This document shows positions 18,020-27,401 of a stretch of 64,000 nt of DNA, piece after piece. The notes under the pieces are model-generated. The model was not told the origin of the DNA. It worked only from the letters and a program-made list of their open reading frames with translations, and searched no databases. Both the position numbers and the translations under genes were made by a program. Source of the stretch: MGML01 sp034416335 (GTDB lineage: Bacteria; Chloroflexota; Dehalococcoidia; Dehalococcoidales; UBA2162); NCBI GenBank assembly GCA_034416335.1, contig DAOULV010000019.1, positions 112,796 through 176,795 on the forward strand. The letters are read 5' to 3'. Position 1 is the first letter of the stretch. The number at the start of each line of letters is the position of its first letter.

Positions 18020-19000
18020 ATGCCAACAAATCTGCCGCCGCATTATTTCGATGCTGAAAAACGCTACCGCCAGGCGAAAACCGCGCCTGAAAAAATAGCC
18101 GCACTCGAAGAAATGCTGGCAATTATGCCCAAGCATAAGGGTACCGACCACCTTAAGGCAGACCTCAGGCGGAGAATTGCGAAACTCTCTCAGTCCGGAG
18201 ATAAAAAAGCGGCTGCTCAGAGAGCTTCGATGACCGTCCAGAAAGAAGGTGCCGCCCAGGTCCCGGTCATCGGCACGCCGAATTCAGGTAAATCTCAACT
18301 GGTCGATGTCCTGACTAACGCTTCCCCCACTGTAGCGGAATACCCGTTTACCACCTACACAGTTACACCGGGCATGATGGAATATGAAAATATTCAGATA
18401 CAGCTGCTGGATACTCCGCCGCTGGTAACCGCTTCGACCCTGGCTCTCCTGCCGCCCAATCTTGTTCGGGCCGATGCCCTGATGATAGTAATCGACCTCT
18501 CGGAAGACCCTCTTTCCCAGATGGAAATTATTACTGCCGAGTTAGAGAATATGCGTATCGGCATCGACCATACGGATGACAGCAACGAAGAAGAAGTCAT
18601 CAGATACGCCAAAAAGGCGTTGATAATCGGTAATAAGATTGACATCGATGGAGCGACTGAAAATTACGAGGTCCTCGAAGATTTATACCGAGATGAATTC
18701 CCGGTTCTGGCAGTTTCTACGACAAAGGGAACCGGTCTTGAAGAACTCAAACTTGCTATATTCCGGCTCCTCGAAATTATCCGCGTTTACACCAAGACAC
18801 CAGGGCAGAGACCGGATATGAACGACCCTATCGTACTCCCGACAGGCAGCACACTTGCCGACGCCGCTACCGAAGTCCACAAGGATTTCGCCGCGAACCT
18901 GAAGTTCGCCCGTATCTGGGGCTCCGGTAAGCACGATGGAGTAATGGCAAAGAGAGAACATATACTTCAGGATGGCGATATCATCGAACTGCATATGTAG
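18020..19000 (+). CDS. DRG/Obg-like GTPase with C-terminal TGS domain
   Basis: 326 residues. G1 GTPNSGKSQ, G3 as LDTPP (the usual DTPG has P), G4 GNKID, and a C-terminal TGS domain (PIVLPTGSTLADAATEVHKD ... HILQDGDIIELHM). The order and TGS identity match DRG-type GTPases, which act in translation or ribosome handling and are characteristic of archaea and eukaryotes, with bacterial relatives in Chloroflexota. The N-terminal ~80 residues are helical and basic. Confidence 0.85.
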   Translation: MPTNLPPHYFDAEKRYRQAKTAPEKIAALEEMLAIMPKHKGTDHLKADLRRRIAKLSQSGDKKAAAQRASMTVQKEGAAQVPVIGTPNSGKSQLVDVLTNASPTVAEYPFTTYTVTPGMMEYENIQIQLLDTPPLVTASTLALLPPNLVRADALMIVIDLSEDPLSQMEIITAELENMRIGIDHTDDSNEEEVIRYAKKALIIGNKIDIDGATENYEVLEDLYRDEFPVLAVSTTKGTGLEELKLAIFRLLEIIRVYTKTPGQRPDMNDPIVLPTGSTLADAATEVHKDFAANLKFARIWGSGKHDGVMAKREHILQDGDIIELHM

Positions 19001-19063
19001 GAATATAATCGCGACAATAACGATTAGTGTTATAATAAATCAATAATACGTCAGGAGGATGCT

Positions 19064-19279
19064 ATGCCCGGACGTCCCGGATGGCATGACGAATACTGGG
19101 ACCAGATGGACAAAGAAACGGCCAGGAAAATCCGCTCGACCTGCCCTCGCTGTGGAAGCTCGAACACCTACTACAACAAGCAGTATGGAACGTGGCGCTG
19201 CGGAAAATGTGAACATACATTCGTTATCCGGGGATTCGATGATAAAAAGCCCTGGTGGAAAAGGCTTTTCAAGAGATAA
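19064..19279 (+). CDS. Small zinc-ribbon protein
   Basis: 71 residues with two CxxC knuckles, CPRCGSSNTYYN and WRCGKCEHTF, that would bind one zinc. A strong AGGAGG lies five bases before the ATG. Its stop codon overlaps the next start (TAATG). The C-terminus is basic (KKPWWKRLFKR). Role unknown; nucleic-acid binding is plausible. Confidence 0.85.
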   Translation: MPGRPGWHDEYWDQMDKETARKIRSTCPRCGSSNTYYNKQYGTWRCGKCEHTFVIRGFDDKKPWWKRLFKR

Positions 19280-19761
19280 TGCCTGTGAATATGAAACGAT
19301 TTATCGCTAAAAAACCGATGAAAATCGTTCTTACTGGACTCATCATAGTATCGGCACTGCCGCTGATTTACATAGCATTCACCCCTCCGGAATCGACGAA
19401 AGCTGCCTGAGCAGGCAGTACGTACAGTCTGACCGTGGATGTCAGCACCGGCGGCGGCAATGTAAAGGTGGATCTCGAGGAGCCACCGGAATTACCTTTT
19501 ACCGGCACTTACGATGCCGGAACAATAGTGTCCCTTGAAGCAGTCCCGTCTTTCGGGTACGTGTTTAAAGGTTGGGAAAAACACATCGACAGCACGGAGA
19601 ACCCCGAATACATCGTTATGGACTGCAACAAATACATAACCGCCAGCTTTGCAGTTAACTGGCGGCTGGTTGGAACGTATATAGGCAGTCTTGTCCTGGT
19701 GATATTCCTGATAGCAGTGCTGATTATCCGTCGCAGAAGTCCGAATAAACACGCCGCCTAG
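19279..19761 (+). pseudogene. Secreted InlB/Listeria-Bacteroides-type repeat protein interrupted by in-frame TGA
   Basis: From ATG 19279 the frame encodes a basic N-terminus and hydrophobic signal (MKIVLTGLIIVSALPLIYIAF) and meets TGA at 19408-19410; the same frame then continues for 117 codons to 19761. The second part has a repeat domain (GTYDAGTIVSLEAVPSFGYVFKGWE, ending YITASFAVN), typical of bacterial cell-surface B-repeat domains, then a C-terminal membrane helix and RRR stop-transfer. The TGA falls in the linker right after the signal. A GTG at 19435 could start a shortened form lacking the signal. Single nonsense mutation or recoding; see finding. Confidence 0.72.
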
Positions 19762-19840
19762 AAATCGGTTAAGTGCTGTTATTCAGCCGATTTTAGTCCC
19801 TCTTCAATTTCTTCATTCATTACATAGCCTGATATATTCA

Positions 19841-20506
19841 TCAGGGGTTCGCGCCCTTGTCTATCTCGTCCTGCTGCATCGATGCCAGACAGGGAAACTG
19901 ATGCGCTATCAGTCCTGCTTTGGGTACCGCTTCCGCTGCCGCCATACCGGTTAGCTTCCCGGCAACATGATACGTGGAACCGCACGGGGCTCCACGCATA
20001 ACCTCGACACCCGCAATCATAGTTCCATCATCATCCAGTGTAATCTTAACTTTCGGCTGGCCGAAAAACTCTGCAAATGAAGAAATCAACTCATTAGTAT
20101 ATGTGACAGCATTACTTTTATATCCTGTGCTGTTCTCGCACAGTGTACAGAAGGTCCTGGGGAATATTGAATACACCCCTGTATCCGCCATTTCCTGCTC
20201 TATCTGGTTCTGCAGCCCCATCGGCAGCCAGGCAGGATTGTCTACCGGCACAATTGCCGCCTTTACTCCGCTGAGGCGGGCAAGTGCGGGAATAAGCTGT
20301 GCAGCCCCGTCGGACTCTATCAGCCCCAGTAAAAGGTCTGCTGAAGGAATTTCGGACGGTAAAAACTCTTCAGGTTCATCGACCAGCATCGGTAAAGCCC
20401 GCGGCATCTCAATCACATCCAGAGTCCAGTCGTCCGGCATATGTTTCTTAACATTTTCCGCGATACGCTTGCCGTATTCTCCCTGTACCGCCGCCAGTAT
20501 ATGCAT
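19841..20506 (-). CDS. DUF166 family protein (thymidylate-synthase-like, archaeal type)
   Basis: 221 residues from the ATG at 20506 (MHILAAVQGEYGKRI), the family's usual beginning; the longer frame to 20620 would overlap the upstream gene and lacks homology-like sequence. Conserved elements are a CTLCE pair, GAPCGSTYH and HQFPCLASM with several invariant Cys, suggesting a metal or Fe-S site. The family is mostly archaeal; described as thymidylate-synthase-like without solid proof. Downstream of a HAD phosphatase, same strand. Confidence 0.8.
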   Translation of the reverse strand: MHILAAVQGEYGKRIAENVKKHMPDDWTLDVIEMPRALPMLVDEPEEFLPSEIPSADLLLGLIESDGAAQLIPALARLSGVKAAIVPVDNPAWLPMGLQNQIEQEMADTGVYSIFPRTFCTLCENSTGYKSNAVTYTNELISSFAEFFGQPKVKITLDDDGTMIAGVEVMRGAPCGSTYHVAGKLTGMAAAEAVPKAGLIAHQFPCLASMQQDEIDKGANP

Positions 20507-20549
20507 ATTTCTTCCGTTAACTTCGATAATTTGTTCGCTTAATTTATGG

Positions 20550-21365
20550 TTACAGGATATATCTGCGTACCGCTTCGGCAACCCCCTGGTTCGCGACATC
20601 CAGCGTAACGTGGTCGGCAATAGCCTTCACCTCGTCGGGAGCATTTCCCATTGCTATTGCCAGCCCGGCCGAAGACAGCAGCGGAATGTCGTTCATTCCG
20701 TCTCCGATAGCTGCTACCTCGTTCATCGATATTCCCATAAATGAAGTAAGAGCTCTCAGCGCTTTACCTTTTGATACGTCGTTGGCGATTATATTGATAA
20801 AATCCACGTCTGGATAAGCGGGGGTTTTCGTCCAGGAAAAATTCAGTTTATCGGCGAAGTGATCGACAAAGTCCCTGGCTTTCCGTTTATCCTCGGCGGA
20901 CGAAACAACCAGAGTCCCTTTGATGAATCTTTCCGTATTTTGAATTTGTCTGAAATCGACTATCGTAGCATCCAGTTTAAAGAAATCCCGCCTGATATCG
21001 GTAGCCCATGTTTCTTTCTCGGCAAAAAACTGCGTAATCGAATACAGGTCGAAATCCAGCCCAATCTTGCGCGAATAGTCAATCATCTCACCGATAATGT
21101 CAGCACCAATCGGGTCTACATAGACCTCATTGTCCGTTTCCGGACTGTATACAAGGGCGCCGTCGAAAAACATGTGGTAGCCGTTAAGTTCAAGCTGTTC
21201 CAGGAACCTCTTAGCTGCCTGCACTACCCTGCCCGTTGAAAGCGACACGGGAATTCCCGAATTTACAACGTCGCCAAGTGCTTCTTTATCAGTATCGGAA
21301 ATTCTGTTATTAATATCGAGGATGGTTCCGTCGATATCCACTACCAGAAGTTTGTATTTATTCAA
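20550..21365 (-). CDS. Cof-type HAD-superfamily phosphatase
   Basis: 271 residues. HAD motif I VVDIDGTIL (nucleophile DxD), motif II SLSTGR, motif III Lys in VSKGKAL and motif IV AIGDGMNDIPLL. The C2B cap domain places it with Cof/YidA sugar-phosphate or nucleotide phosphatases. Substrate unknown. ATG at 21365, diverging from the dUTPase-like gene. Confidence 0.9.
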   Translation of the reverse strand: MNKYKLLVVDIDGTILDINNRISDTDKEALGDVVNSGIPVSLSTGRVVQAAKRFLEQLELNGYHMFFDGALVYSPETDNEVYVDPIGADIIGEMIDYSRKIGLDFDLYSITQFFAEKETWATDIRRDFFKLDATIVDFRQIQNTERFIKGTLVVSSAEDKRKARDFVDHFADKLNFSWTKTPAYPDVDFINIIANDVSKGKALRALTSFMGISMNEVAAIGDGMNDIPLLSSAGLAIAMGNAPDEVKAIADHVTLDVANQGVAEAVRRYIL

Positions 21366-21424
21366 ACAATTCTCTCCCGCATTGTCGCTGCACTTATCTT
21401 AAAATGTTATACTGTCTTAGAACA

Positions 21425-21940
21425 ATGACAGCCGTCTTATCCGCAGGCGATATTCGTAAACTGATCGAGCAGAATCCACCCCTTATCGAAGGCTATATGG
21501 ACCTTGAAATGCAGGTCCAGCCTAACGGATTCGATATTACTTTACGTGGCATATCGCTCATGGAAACTCCGGGACAGGTTGCCGTCAATAATGCTGAAAG
21601 AATAGTATCGGAACTCAGCCCGCTCGAATTCGACGGCAAAGGTTTCATTAACCTTGAACCCGGTATCTATTCCATTACCTATAACGAAATAGTCCACCTG
21701 CCTAACAATGTTATGGCATTGGCCAGACCCAGGTCAAGCCTGTACCGCTGCGGCGTGTCGGTCGGCACTGCGGTCTGGGATGCCGGATATTCCGGGCGCT
21801 CCGAATCACTTCTCAATGTATACCACCCCAACGGTTTCAGAGTGCAGAAAAACGCAAGAGTTGTGCAGCTCATTTTCTTCAGACTGACAGGGGAAACGGA
21901 CGGATACAGCGGAACTTACCAGAACGAGAATATCGACTGA
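21425..21940 (+). CDS. dUTPase / dCTP-deaminase-fold nucleotide hydrolase
   Basis: 171 residues from ATG 21425. Trimeric dUTPase-fold motifs are seen: ARPRSSLYRCGVSVGTAVWDAGYSG (motifs 2-3) and ARVVQLIF near the C-terminus. Layout is that of archaeal stand-alone dUTPase/dCTP deaminase relatives; either activity supports dUMP supply and uracil exclusion. It diverges from the HAD gene. A longer start at 21404 is possible. Confidence 0.82.
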   Translation: MTAVLSAGDIRKLIEQNPPLIEGYMDLEMQVQPNGFDITLRGISLMETPGQVAVNNAERIVSELSPLEFDGKGFINLEPGIYSITYNEIVHLPNNVMALARPRSSLYRCGVSVGTAVWDAGYSGRSESLLNVYHPNGFRVQKNARVVQLIFFRLTGETDGYSGTYQNENID

Positions 21941-21949
21941 TTTGTCTCT

Positions 21950-22873
21950 TTAAACGACCACGCTTAAAGCCGAAGGTATCAACCGGAACGATGCCGGACC
22001 TTCACCCAGGAGTTCCCCGTCCGCGTGGACAAGAACCTTTTCCGAGGTATCGATGGATACTCTGGTAGCTTTTTCGATATTAACCTTGGGGTGGCTGCCG
22101 TGAGTTCCCTTGTATATCATCGGCAGTGATTTAAGCAGGTCGAATTTACCGACGTCACCGATAGTGACCACATCCAGGAGCGTATCGTCCATGACGGCAT
22201 CGGGTGCAACATGCATACCTCCACCGAGGTAATTTCCGTTAGCAATTATTACGCTGAGTATTTTTGCTGATTCATTCCTGTCGTCTATATCCATCACAAC
22301 GGCTTTGTTCCTGTAGCTGATTAATGTTCGCAGGAGTCCGGCAAGATAAGGAATAGTTCCGCCGAAATACTTCGGCATTTTTTCAGTAGATTCTACCGCA
22401 GCCGCATCGAATCCGATACCCGCCGCATTAACGAAGAAACGCTGGGTCTTTTCACCGTTTTTATGATATTCAACGATTCCTGCGTCTATAACCAGTCTGT
22501 TCGGACTGGTAAGACATGAACAGGCGCTGGCATAGTCCCTCGGTATACCCGCTGAACGTGCGAAATCGCTTCCGGTACCCGTACTCACCACGCCGATCGA
22601 TATCTCGCCTGAGTCACCGGTATGAAGAATGCCGTTGGCTACCTCGTTAACCGTACCATCACCGCCAACGGCAACCAGATATCGATAACCGTTTGAAGCA
22701 GCTTCCCTGGCAAGTTCGATCGCATGGCCCGAGCCCTCCGTATAATCGTGGTCGAAAGACAATCCGATGTGATTGAGGATACGGTTCAACTGAGGCCATT
22801 TCTTGTATGTTTTATTGGCTCCGGCCGCCGGATTGATAATTACTTTTGCGTGCGGTACAGACATAGACTTCAT
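21950..22873 (-). CDS. Diacylglycerol/lipid kinase (YegS/DgkB family)
   Basis: 307 residues. INPAAGANKTYKKWPQ and GGDGTVNEVANGI are the nucleotide-binding motifs of the DAGK catalytic domain; VSTGTGSDFARSAGIP follows. Phosphorylates a lipid such as diacylglycerol at the membrane. Downstream of an ABC-2 exporter pair by 20 bases, probably one transcript. Confidence 0.92.
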   Translation of the reverse strand: MKSMSVPHAKVIINPAAGANKTYKKWPQLNRILNHIGLSFDHDYTEGSGHAIELAREAASNGYRYLVAVGGDGTVNEVANGILHTGDSGEISIGVVSTGTGSDFARSAGIPRDYASACSCLTSPNRLVIDAGIVEYHKNGEKTQRFFVNAAGIGFDAAAVESTEKMPKYFGGTIPYLAGLLRTLISYRNKAVVMDIDDRNESAKILSVIIANGNYLGGGMHVAPDAVMDDTLLDVVTIGDVGKFDLLKSLPMIYKGTHGSHPKVNIEKATRVSIDTSEKVLVHADGELLGEGPASFRLIPSALSVVV

Positions 22874-22893
22874 CCAGTTACCGAATTATACAT

Positions 22894-23709
22894 CTAAGCT
22901 AACTGGCGTCTCCTGCTTATCCATATACTCAGGGCTAAACAAATCACCATATACCCGGCCATCGAGTATGCAATATGCCCGATATCGGGTAACTTGAAAT
23001 CGAGGAAGCTATTCATACCACCCATCCCGCCAGCGCCGGCAGGTATCATACCCTCGAACAGGTCCATCCCGCCGTAGACCAGTGCGATGCTGTCACCACC
23101 GGCGGACGGGAGGAAAAAGTAAGGTTTCCCGGCCATCACCAGGACACTTTCAACTATTCCCGAAATAACCATTATCAGGACCAGCGTGATTACCGTTGCA
23201 CCCATCGCACCCTTTGATACGGAACTGAAAAAGAAAGTAATCGACAGGACGGCGCCTCCGTATAGCAGGCACAGCCCGAATGAATTGAATGTTTCGGTCG
23301 GGATTTCTCCATATATGACCAGGAGCGTGATGTCTGTAATAATGTACCCGAAGATTACCAGCAGAATAACTGCGGCACAGCTTGCCAGGTACTTTCCCAT
23401 CACCAGTGTTGACCTTTTTACCGGATTGGTAAAAAGTATAAAGCCGGTCTTTCCCTCGAACTCACCGGCTATGGCGTCTCCGGCAAAAAAGACCGCTCCG
23501 ATTGTGGCAAGGCTGGGACCTACTGTAAGCGTGGCAGCCATTGTCATTACATTGTCGGGATACTTGCCGTCCATAAGCAGCGGAAGAAGGATGATAACCG
23601 CGAGTTCCGAAATAAGCGTTAGTCCCAGGATTACATACAGCCGTTTCCGGCGAATATGCTTTAGAAATTCATATGCAGCCACTATCCTGAGTTTCTCAAA
23701 CTCCATCAA
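22894..23709 (-). CDS. ABC-2 type transporter permease
   Basis: 271 residues with six hydrophobic segments and the ABC-2 subunit pattern (FAGDAIAGEFEGKTGFILFTNPV). Its ATG overlaps the stop of the ATPase gene by four bases. Exported substrate unknown. Confidence 0.88.
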   Translation of the reverse strand: MMEFEKLRIVAAYEFLKHIRRKRLYVILGLTLISELAVIILLPLLMDGKYPDNVMTMAATLTVGPSLATIGAVFFAGDAIAGEFEGKTGFILFTNPVKRSTLVMGKYLASCAAVILLVIFGYIITDITLLVIYGEIPTETFNSFGLCLLYGGAVLSITFFFSSVSKGAMGATVITLVLIMVISGIVESVLVMAGKPYFFLPSAGGDSIALVYGGMDLFEGMIPAGAGGMGGMNSFLDFKLPDIGHIAYSMAGYMVICLALSIWISRRRQLA

Positions 23710-24428
23710 GATTCACCCCCGGTCAACTGGAGATAAGCCTCCTCGAGTGATCCGTATTTTTTCTCAAGCTCCGGTATGCTGTCATAGGCGAACAGCTTAC
23801 CGTGATCGATAATCGCCACATCCCTGCATATCTGGGAAACTTCGGTCAGCTGGTGCGAAGCGAAGAATATCGTTTTTTCCTTGCCTACCTCTTCTATTAT
23901 CTCTCTGAATTCCACCACACCTCTCGGATCCAGCCCCAGGCCGGGCTCATCCAGCACCAGTACCGGCGGGTCGTGCAGTAACGCCTGGGCAAGACCAAGA
24001 CGCTGCTTCATCCCGCGGGAAAACTTCTCCACCCTCTCTCTGGTCCATTGCTCGAGTCTTACCAGTCCGATAACTTCCTCTATCCTTTGCTTCAGGTAGC
24101 TTCCTTTCATACCCCGGATTTTACCGAGGTAGCTGAGAATTTCTGTAGGTGTCAGGTAGGAATAAAACTCCGGGGTCTCGATAATAGCACCGATGTTGTA
24201 CAGAGCCTGTTCGGGTTTTTCTTCTACGTTTATGCCCTGAATATAAACGCTCCCGGATGACGCGCGTATCAGTCCGCAGAGAATCTTGAGGGTGGTACTC
24301 TTTCCGGCACCGTTAGGCCCCAGCAGCCCGATGTTAGCGTTTTCTTCCACTCGGAGAGAGAGCCCGTTAAGAGCAAGAAATTTACCGTAGTATTTTGTAA
24401 CTTCTTCGATTATGATCGATTCAGCCAT
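23706..24428 (-). CDS. ABC transporter ATP-binding protein (ABC-2 type)
   Basis: 240 residues. Walker A GPNGAGKST, Q-loop region, signature FSRGMKQRLG, Walker B VLVLDEPGLGLD and switch His in ASHQL. The DRA/CcmA-type signature fits exporters of drugs, lipids or antibiotics. Pairs with the overlapping permease. Confidence 0.92.
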   Translation of the reverse strand: MAESIIIEEVTKYYGKFLALNGLSLRVEENANIGLLGPNGAGKSTTLKILCGLIRASSGSVYIQGINVEEKPEQALYNIGAIIETPEFYSYLTPTEILSYLGKIRGMKGSYLKQRIEEVIGLVRLEQWTRERVEKFSRGMKQRLGLAQALLHDPPVLVLDEPGLGLDPRGVVEFREIIEEVGKEKTIFFASHQLTEVSQICRDVAIIDHGKLFAYDSIPELEKKYGSLEEAYLQLTGGES

Positions 24429-24549
24429 ATGTTACCTGCGCTGTTTCTTAATTTTAACACCAGTGTCAAGTCAACATTCCGGAGTCGGAACCGTGGGTCA
24501 TAGTACAATAACTTCGATAATTGCAGTCTATTCAGGATTTGTCACGCAC

Positions 24550-25032
24550 CTAGTCCAGGTAGCTAATTTCAGAGGGAGGCCTGTCCTTTATATCGATCTC
24601 TATACCGGCTTCTCTGAACAGTTCTAAAAACCTGTCGTCACTGTATTTACTGAAACTGACAAACCGCTTTATTTTGGCATTCACCAGCATCTTGGCACAT
24701 AGTACGCAGGGAGTATGAGTACAGTAAATAGTACTCCCTTCCAGGCTTATACCGTGGAGTGCAGCCTGAATTATCACATTTTGCTCGGCATGAATAGCCC
24801 GGCAGGTTTCCTGTTTTTCACCGGAAGCAATATTCATTTCGTCGCGTAAACAGCCGAGTTCCAGGCAGTCCTTTTGCCCGGCGGGGGCACCGTTATACCC
24901 GGTAGTCAGAATATGTTTGTCCCGCACGGCTACCGCCCCCATATGATGACGGCGGCAGGTCGAGCGCTCGGCTACCACCGAAGCTATCTTCAGAATATAT
25001 TCATCGAAATCTGGCCTGGTTATATCCCTCAT
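24550..25032 (-). CDS. dCMP/cytidine deaminase family protein
   Basis: 160 residues. Zinc-dependent deaminase motifs: HAEQNVI (catalytic Glu and zinc His) and CTHTPCVLCAKML (zinc Cys). The long insertion with GAPAGQKDCLELGCLRDEMNI between GYNG and HAE is typical of dCMP deaminases. Supplies dUMP for thymidylate synthesis. Overlaps the upstream kinase gene by four bases. Confidence 0.92.
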   Translation of the reverse strand: MRDITRPDFDEYILKIASVVAERSTCRRHHMGAVAVRDKHILTTGYNGAPAGQKDCLELGCLRDEMNIASGEKQETCRAIHAEQNVIIQAALHGISLEGSTIYCTHTPCVLCAKMLVNAKIKRFVSFSKYSDDRFLELFREAGIEIDIKDRPPSEISYLD

Positions 25033-25574
25033 TCCTTTACCCTCGAAATAATCCTGTCTGTTGCACCAATAAGATATTCCATCGTGGACTCATTAATGAT
25101 GGTGAAATTCGCCATTGCGATAGGTCCGCCCTTATTTACGTTTTCTATTTCCGCTTTATCCCGGCTGGCGGATTCTTCCTCTGTCAGGCCTCTTATATGC
25201 CTCGCGGCAAGCCTTTTATACCTGGTTTCAGGAGATGACCAGACTGCGATAACGCTGAAATCGTCACCATAGGCGCCTTTTAAAAACAGGTATTCTTCCC
25301 AGGAATACAGCCCGTCCACTACTACGTTGTTGTCGGCTAAAGCCGTATCTATCTTTGGTTTATTCAGAATAGCGTATGCCGCCATTCCTTTCTCGCGCCG
25401 CAGTGCCTCCCTGACTGCCCTTTCGTTCTCTTCGTTCAGAGGCAGCCCTCTTCGCGTCACTTCTTCGTCCGTAATGTCGCCGAACCTTATCCGTACGAAC
25501 CCATTCTGTTCGAACCGGGCGGCTACTTCTGATTTGCCGGAGCCTGCCATTCCAACGACTGCCACTATTTTCAT
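25029..25574 (-). CDS. UPF0200 / dephospho-CoA-kinase-like nucleotide kinase
   Basis: 181 residues. P-loop VGMAGSGKS at residues ~7-15; FGDITDEEVTRRGLPLNEENER and VVVDGLYSWEEY match UPF0200, an archaeal-type NMP/dephospho-CoA-kinase-like family. Substrate not proven. Coupled by overlap with the dCMP deaminase, which suggests a nucleotide role. Confidence 0.83.
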   Translation of the reverse strand: MKIVAVVGMAGSGKSEVAARFEQNGFVRIRFGDITDEEVTRRGLPLNEENERAVREALRREKGMAAYAILNKPKIDTALADNNVVVDGLYSWEEYLFLKGAYGDDFSVIAVWSSPETRYKRLAARHIRGLTEEESASRDKAEIENVNKGGPIAMANFTIINESTMEYLIGATDRIISRVKE

Positions 25575-25668
25575 CTGTCTGATTAATTATAAAAAATGCC
25601 GGTGTTATATAGCAATTAAATTTCGACCTGGTTTAGTTACTGCTGACAGATATGTCATTAGATACCGG

Positions 25669-27027
25669 TTAGTCTCTGATATCGAGAACTCCTGACACGG
25701 CAAGATCCCTCCATCCCCCGGCTTTACGCTGTTTTCTGTACTCGCGCAGCAGCCAGAAGCCGGTTACAAGAAACCCGCAGACATCCGATATGGGTAAAGC
25801 CACCCACACGCCGGTCACCCCCATAAAGCGGGGCAGTATATAGATAAACGGAATGAAGAAAATAAACTGTCTTGCCAGCGAAAGCAGCAGCACTTCCTTC
25901 CCCTTCCCCATCGCCTGGAAAGTAACGATAAATATTATCGCCAGTCCGATAAGCGGCAATACTATAATCACTATCCGCATCGCCGGTACTGCCAGGCTCA
26001 TCATCTCCTCTTCATGGCTGAATATGCCTATTAATTGAGGGGCAAAAATTTCCATTACGATAGTCGCCAGGCCGAGAAGGACTACCAGCCACATTCCGGC
26101 CAGTTTCAGTGACCCCCACATCCGTTTCCAGATACGTGCACCGAAGTTGAAACCGATAATTGGCAGCAGAGCTTCGGCAACACCGATAATGGGCATAAAC
26201 GCGAAATCCACCACCCTGATGATTATTCCTATCGCCGCTATCGCAATGGAGCCGAAACCGGCGAGAACGTTGTTCAGCAGAATAAAACATATACTCTCCG
26301 AAATTTCCGTAAGCATCGATGGCAGTCCGACCCGATATATGTCCTTGATTATGTTCCAGTCCGGCTTGAGATAGGCTAACCTGACTTTGTACGAGGACTT
26401 CCTTGCAACTATATACGCAAAAGCGAGTAAACCTGCGACCGCCTGCGCTATAACGGTAGCCAGCGCCGCGCCGCTGACGCCCATCTCCGGGAATATCCAC
26501 CAGCCAAAGATAAGAAAGGGGTCGAGAACGATATTTATTACGGCGGCGGTTATCATAAATATCATCGGTCTTAACGCGTCACCGGAACCCCTCAGTAATT
26601 CGGTGGCTACCATCGTGAAAAACACGAAAGGTCCGCCGAACCCGATAACCGTAAGGTACTGCTCGCCGTATTCCATTATGTCCGGCGTAGCTCCGCATAC
26701 CTTTAAAATCACGGGCGCAAAAAAAACCGCTGCTATCAGGAATATTCCGCCGAATAACACGGATAGCGGAAATACCTGCCCGGCAACCTTGTTGGTAACC
26801 TCTATTTCACCTTCTCCGAAACGCCGCGAGACCAGCGAACTTACCCCTGTTCCCGTACCTACCCCGACAGCCATTATGATAATCGAATAAGGGAGTATCA
26901 CGGTCAAAGCAGCAATAGCTTCGTGGCCCAATCTCGCTACCCAGAAGGTATCTATAATATTATAAAGCGCCATGGTTACTAATGAGGCGATTGCTGGCAG
27001 GCTTAAACTGAGAAGGAGTTTCCCCAA
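25669..27027 (-). CDS. MATE-family multidrug/Na+ antiporter
   Basis: 452 residues with twelve hydrophobic segments in two similar halves. N-terminal LLSLSLPAIASLVTMALYNIIDTFWVARLG and SSLVSRRFGEGE are typical of MATE exporters (VmrA/MepA-like). Cargo unknown. The real start could be slightly further upstream, but ATG 27027 gives a complete family-length protein. Confidence 0.9.
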   Translation of the reverse strand: MGKLLLSLSLPAIASLVTMALYNIIDTFWVARLGHEAIAALTVILPYSIIIMAVGVGTGTGVSSLVSRRFGEGEIEVTNKVAGQVFPLSVLFGGIFLIAAVFFAPVILKVCGATPDIMEYGEQYLTVIGFGGPFVFFTMVATELLRGSGDALRPMIFMITAAVINIVLDPFLIFGWWIFPEMGVSGAALATVIAQAVAGLLAFAYIVARKSSYKVRLAYLKPDWNIIKDIYRVGLPSMLTEISESICFILLNNVLAGFGSIAIAAIGIIIRVVDFAFMPIIGVAEALLPIIGFNFGARIWKRMWGSLKLAGMWLVVLLGLATIVMEIFAPQLIGIFSHEEEMMSLAVPAMRIVIIVLPLIGLAIIFIVTFQAMGKGKEVLLLSLARQFIFFIPFIYILPRFMGVTGVWVALPISDVCGFLVTGFWLLREYRKQRKAGGWRDLAVSGVLDIRD

Positions 27028-27201
27028 CGGAGCGTAACCAAGGCGCTCGGTAGTGTCTTTCAGTTTCCCTTTCTCCTCTATTTATAAATTACACACGCCC
27101 TCCATCCTATCAGTAAACAGGTTCACGGTCAATAGATACAGCCTGAGAATAATAAGTTCACGCCTGTATTTGTATCTTATTCCCGGATTGGAATATGTTA
27201 C

Positions 27202-27369
27202 ACTGGTATCGCGTCTCAGAAATACCTTGAAAAATCTGCTCATCTTTCGACAAACTCACCATGAGCGGACAGGACAACATGATACCGCTCGTCCTTCGAC
27301 AGGCTCAGGACGAGCGGGTCGCGTAAAACCATTTAACTTATCCAGCGAACTTGTGAGACGGGATACTGG
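27202..27369. repeat. Inverted-repeat-bounded REP-like element
   Basis: The gap 27028-27401 has no gene. Outer arms ACTGGTATCGCGTCTCA (27202-27218) and TGAGACGGGATACTGG (27354-27369) are imperfect inverse copies. Inside lies CCGCTCGTCCT (27285-27295), TCGACAGGCTC loop and AGGACGAGCGG (27307-27317), an 11-bp perfect stem, and a degenerate relative CTTTCGACAAACTCACCATGAGCGG. The TTCGACAGGCTC core belongs to a REP family common in many bacterial genomes. Confidence 0.72.
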
Positions 27370-27401
27370 ATTAATCCTGAAAAAAGACTGAGAGAAGAAA
27401 C

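Noticed and set aside
19779..19841. A 20-codon frame starting at the DUF166 stop
   Set aside because: Start overlaps the stop (TGATG), but there is no conserved feature and it is too short to support.
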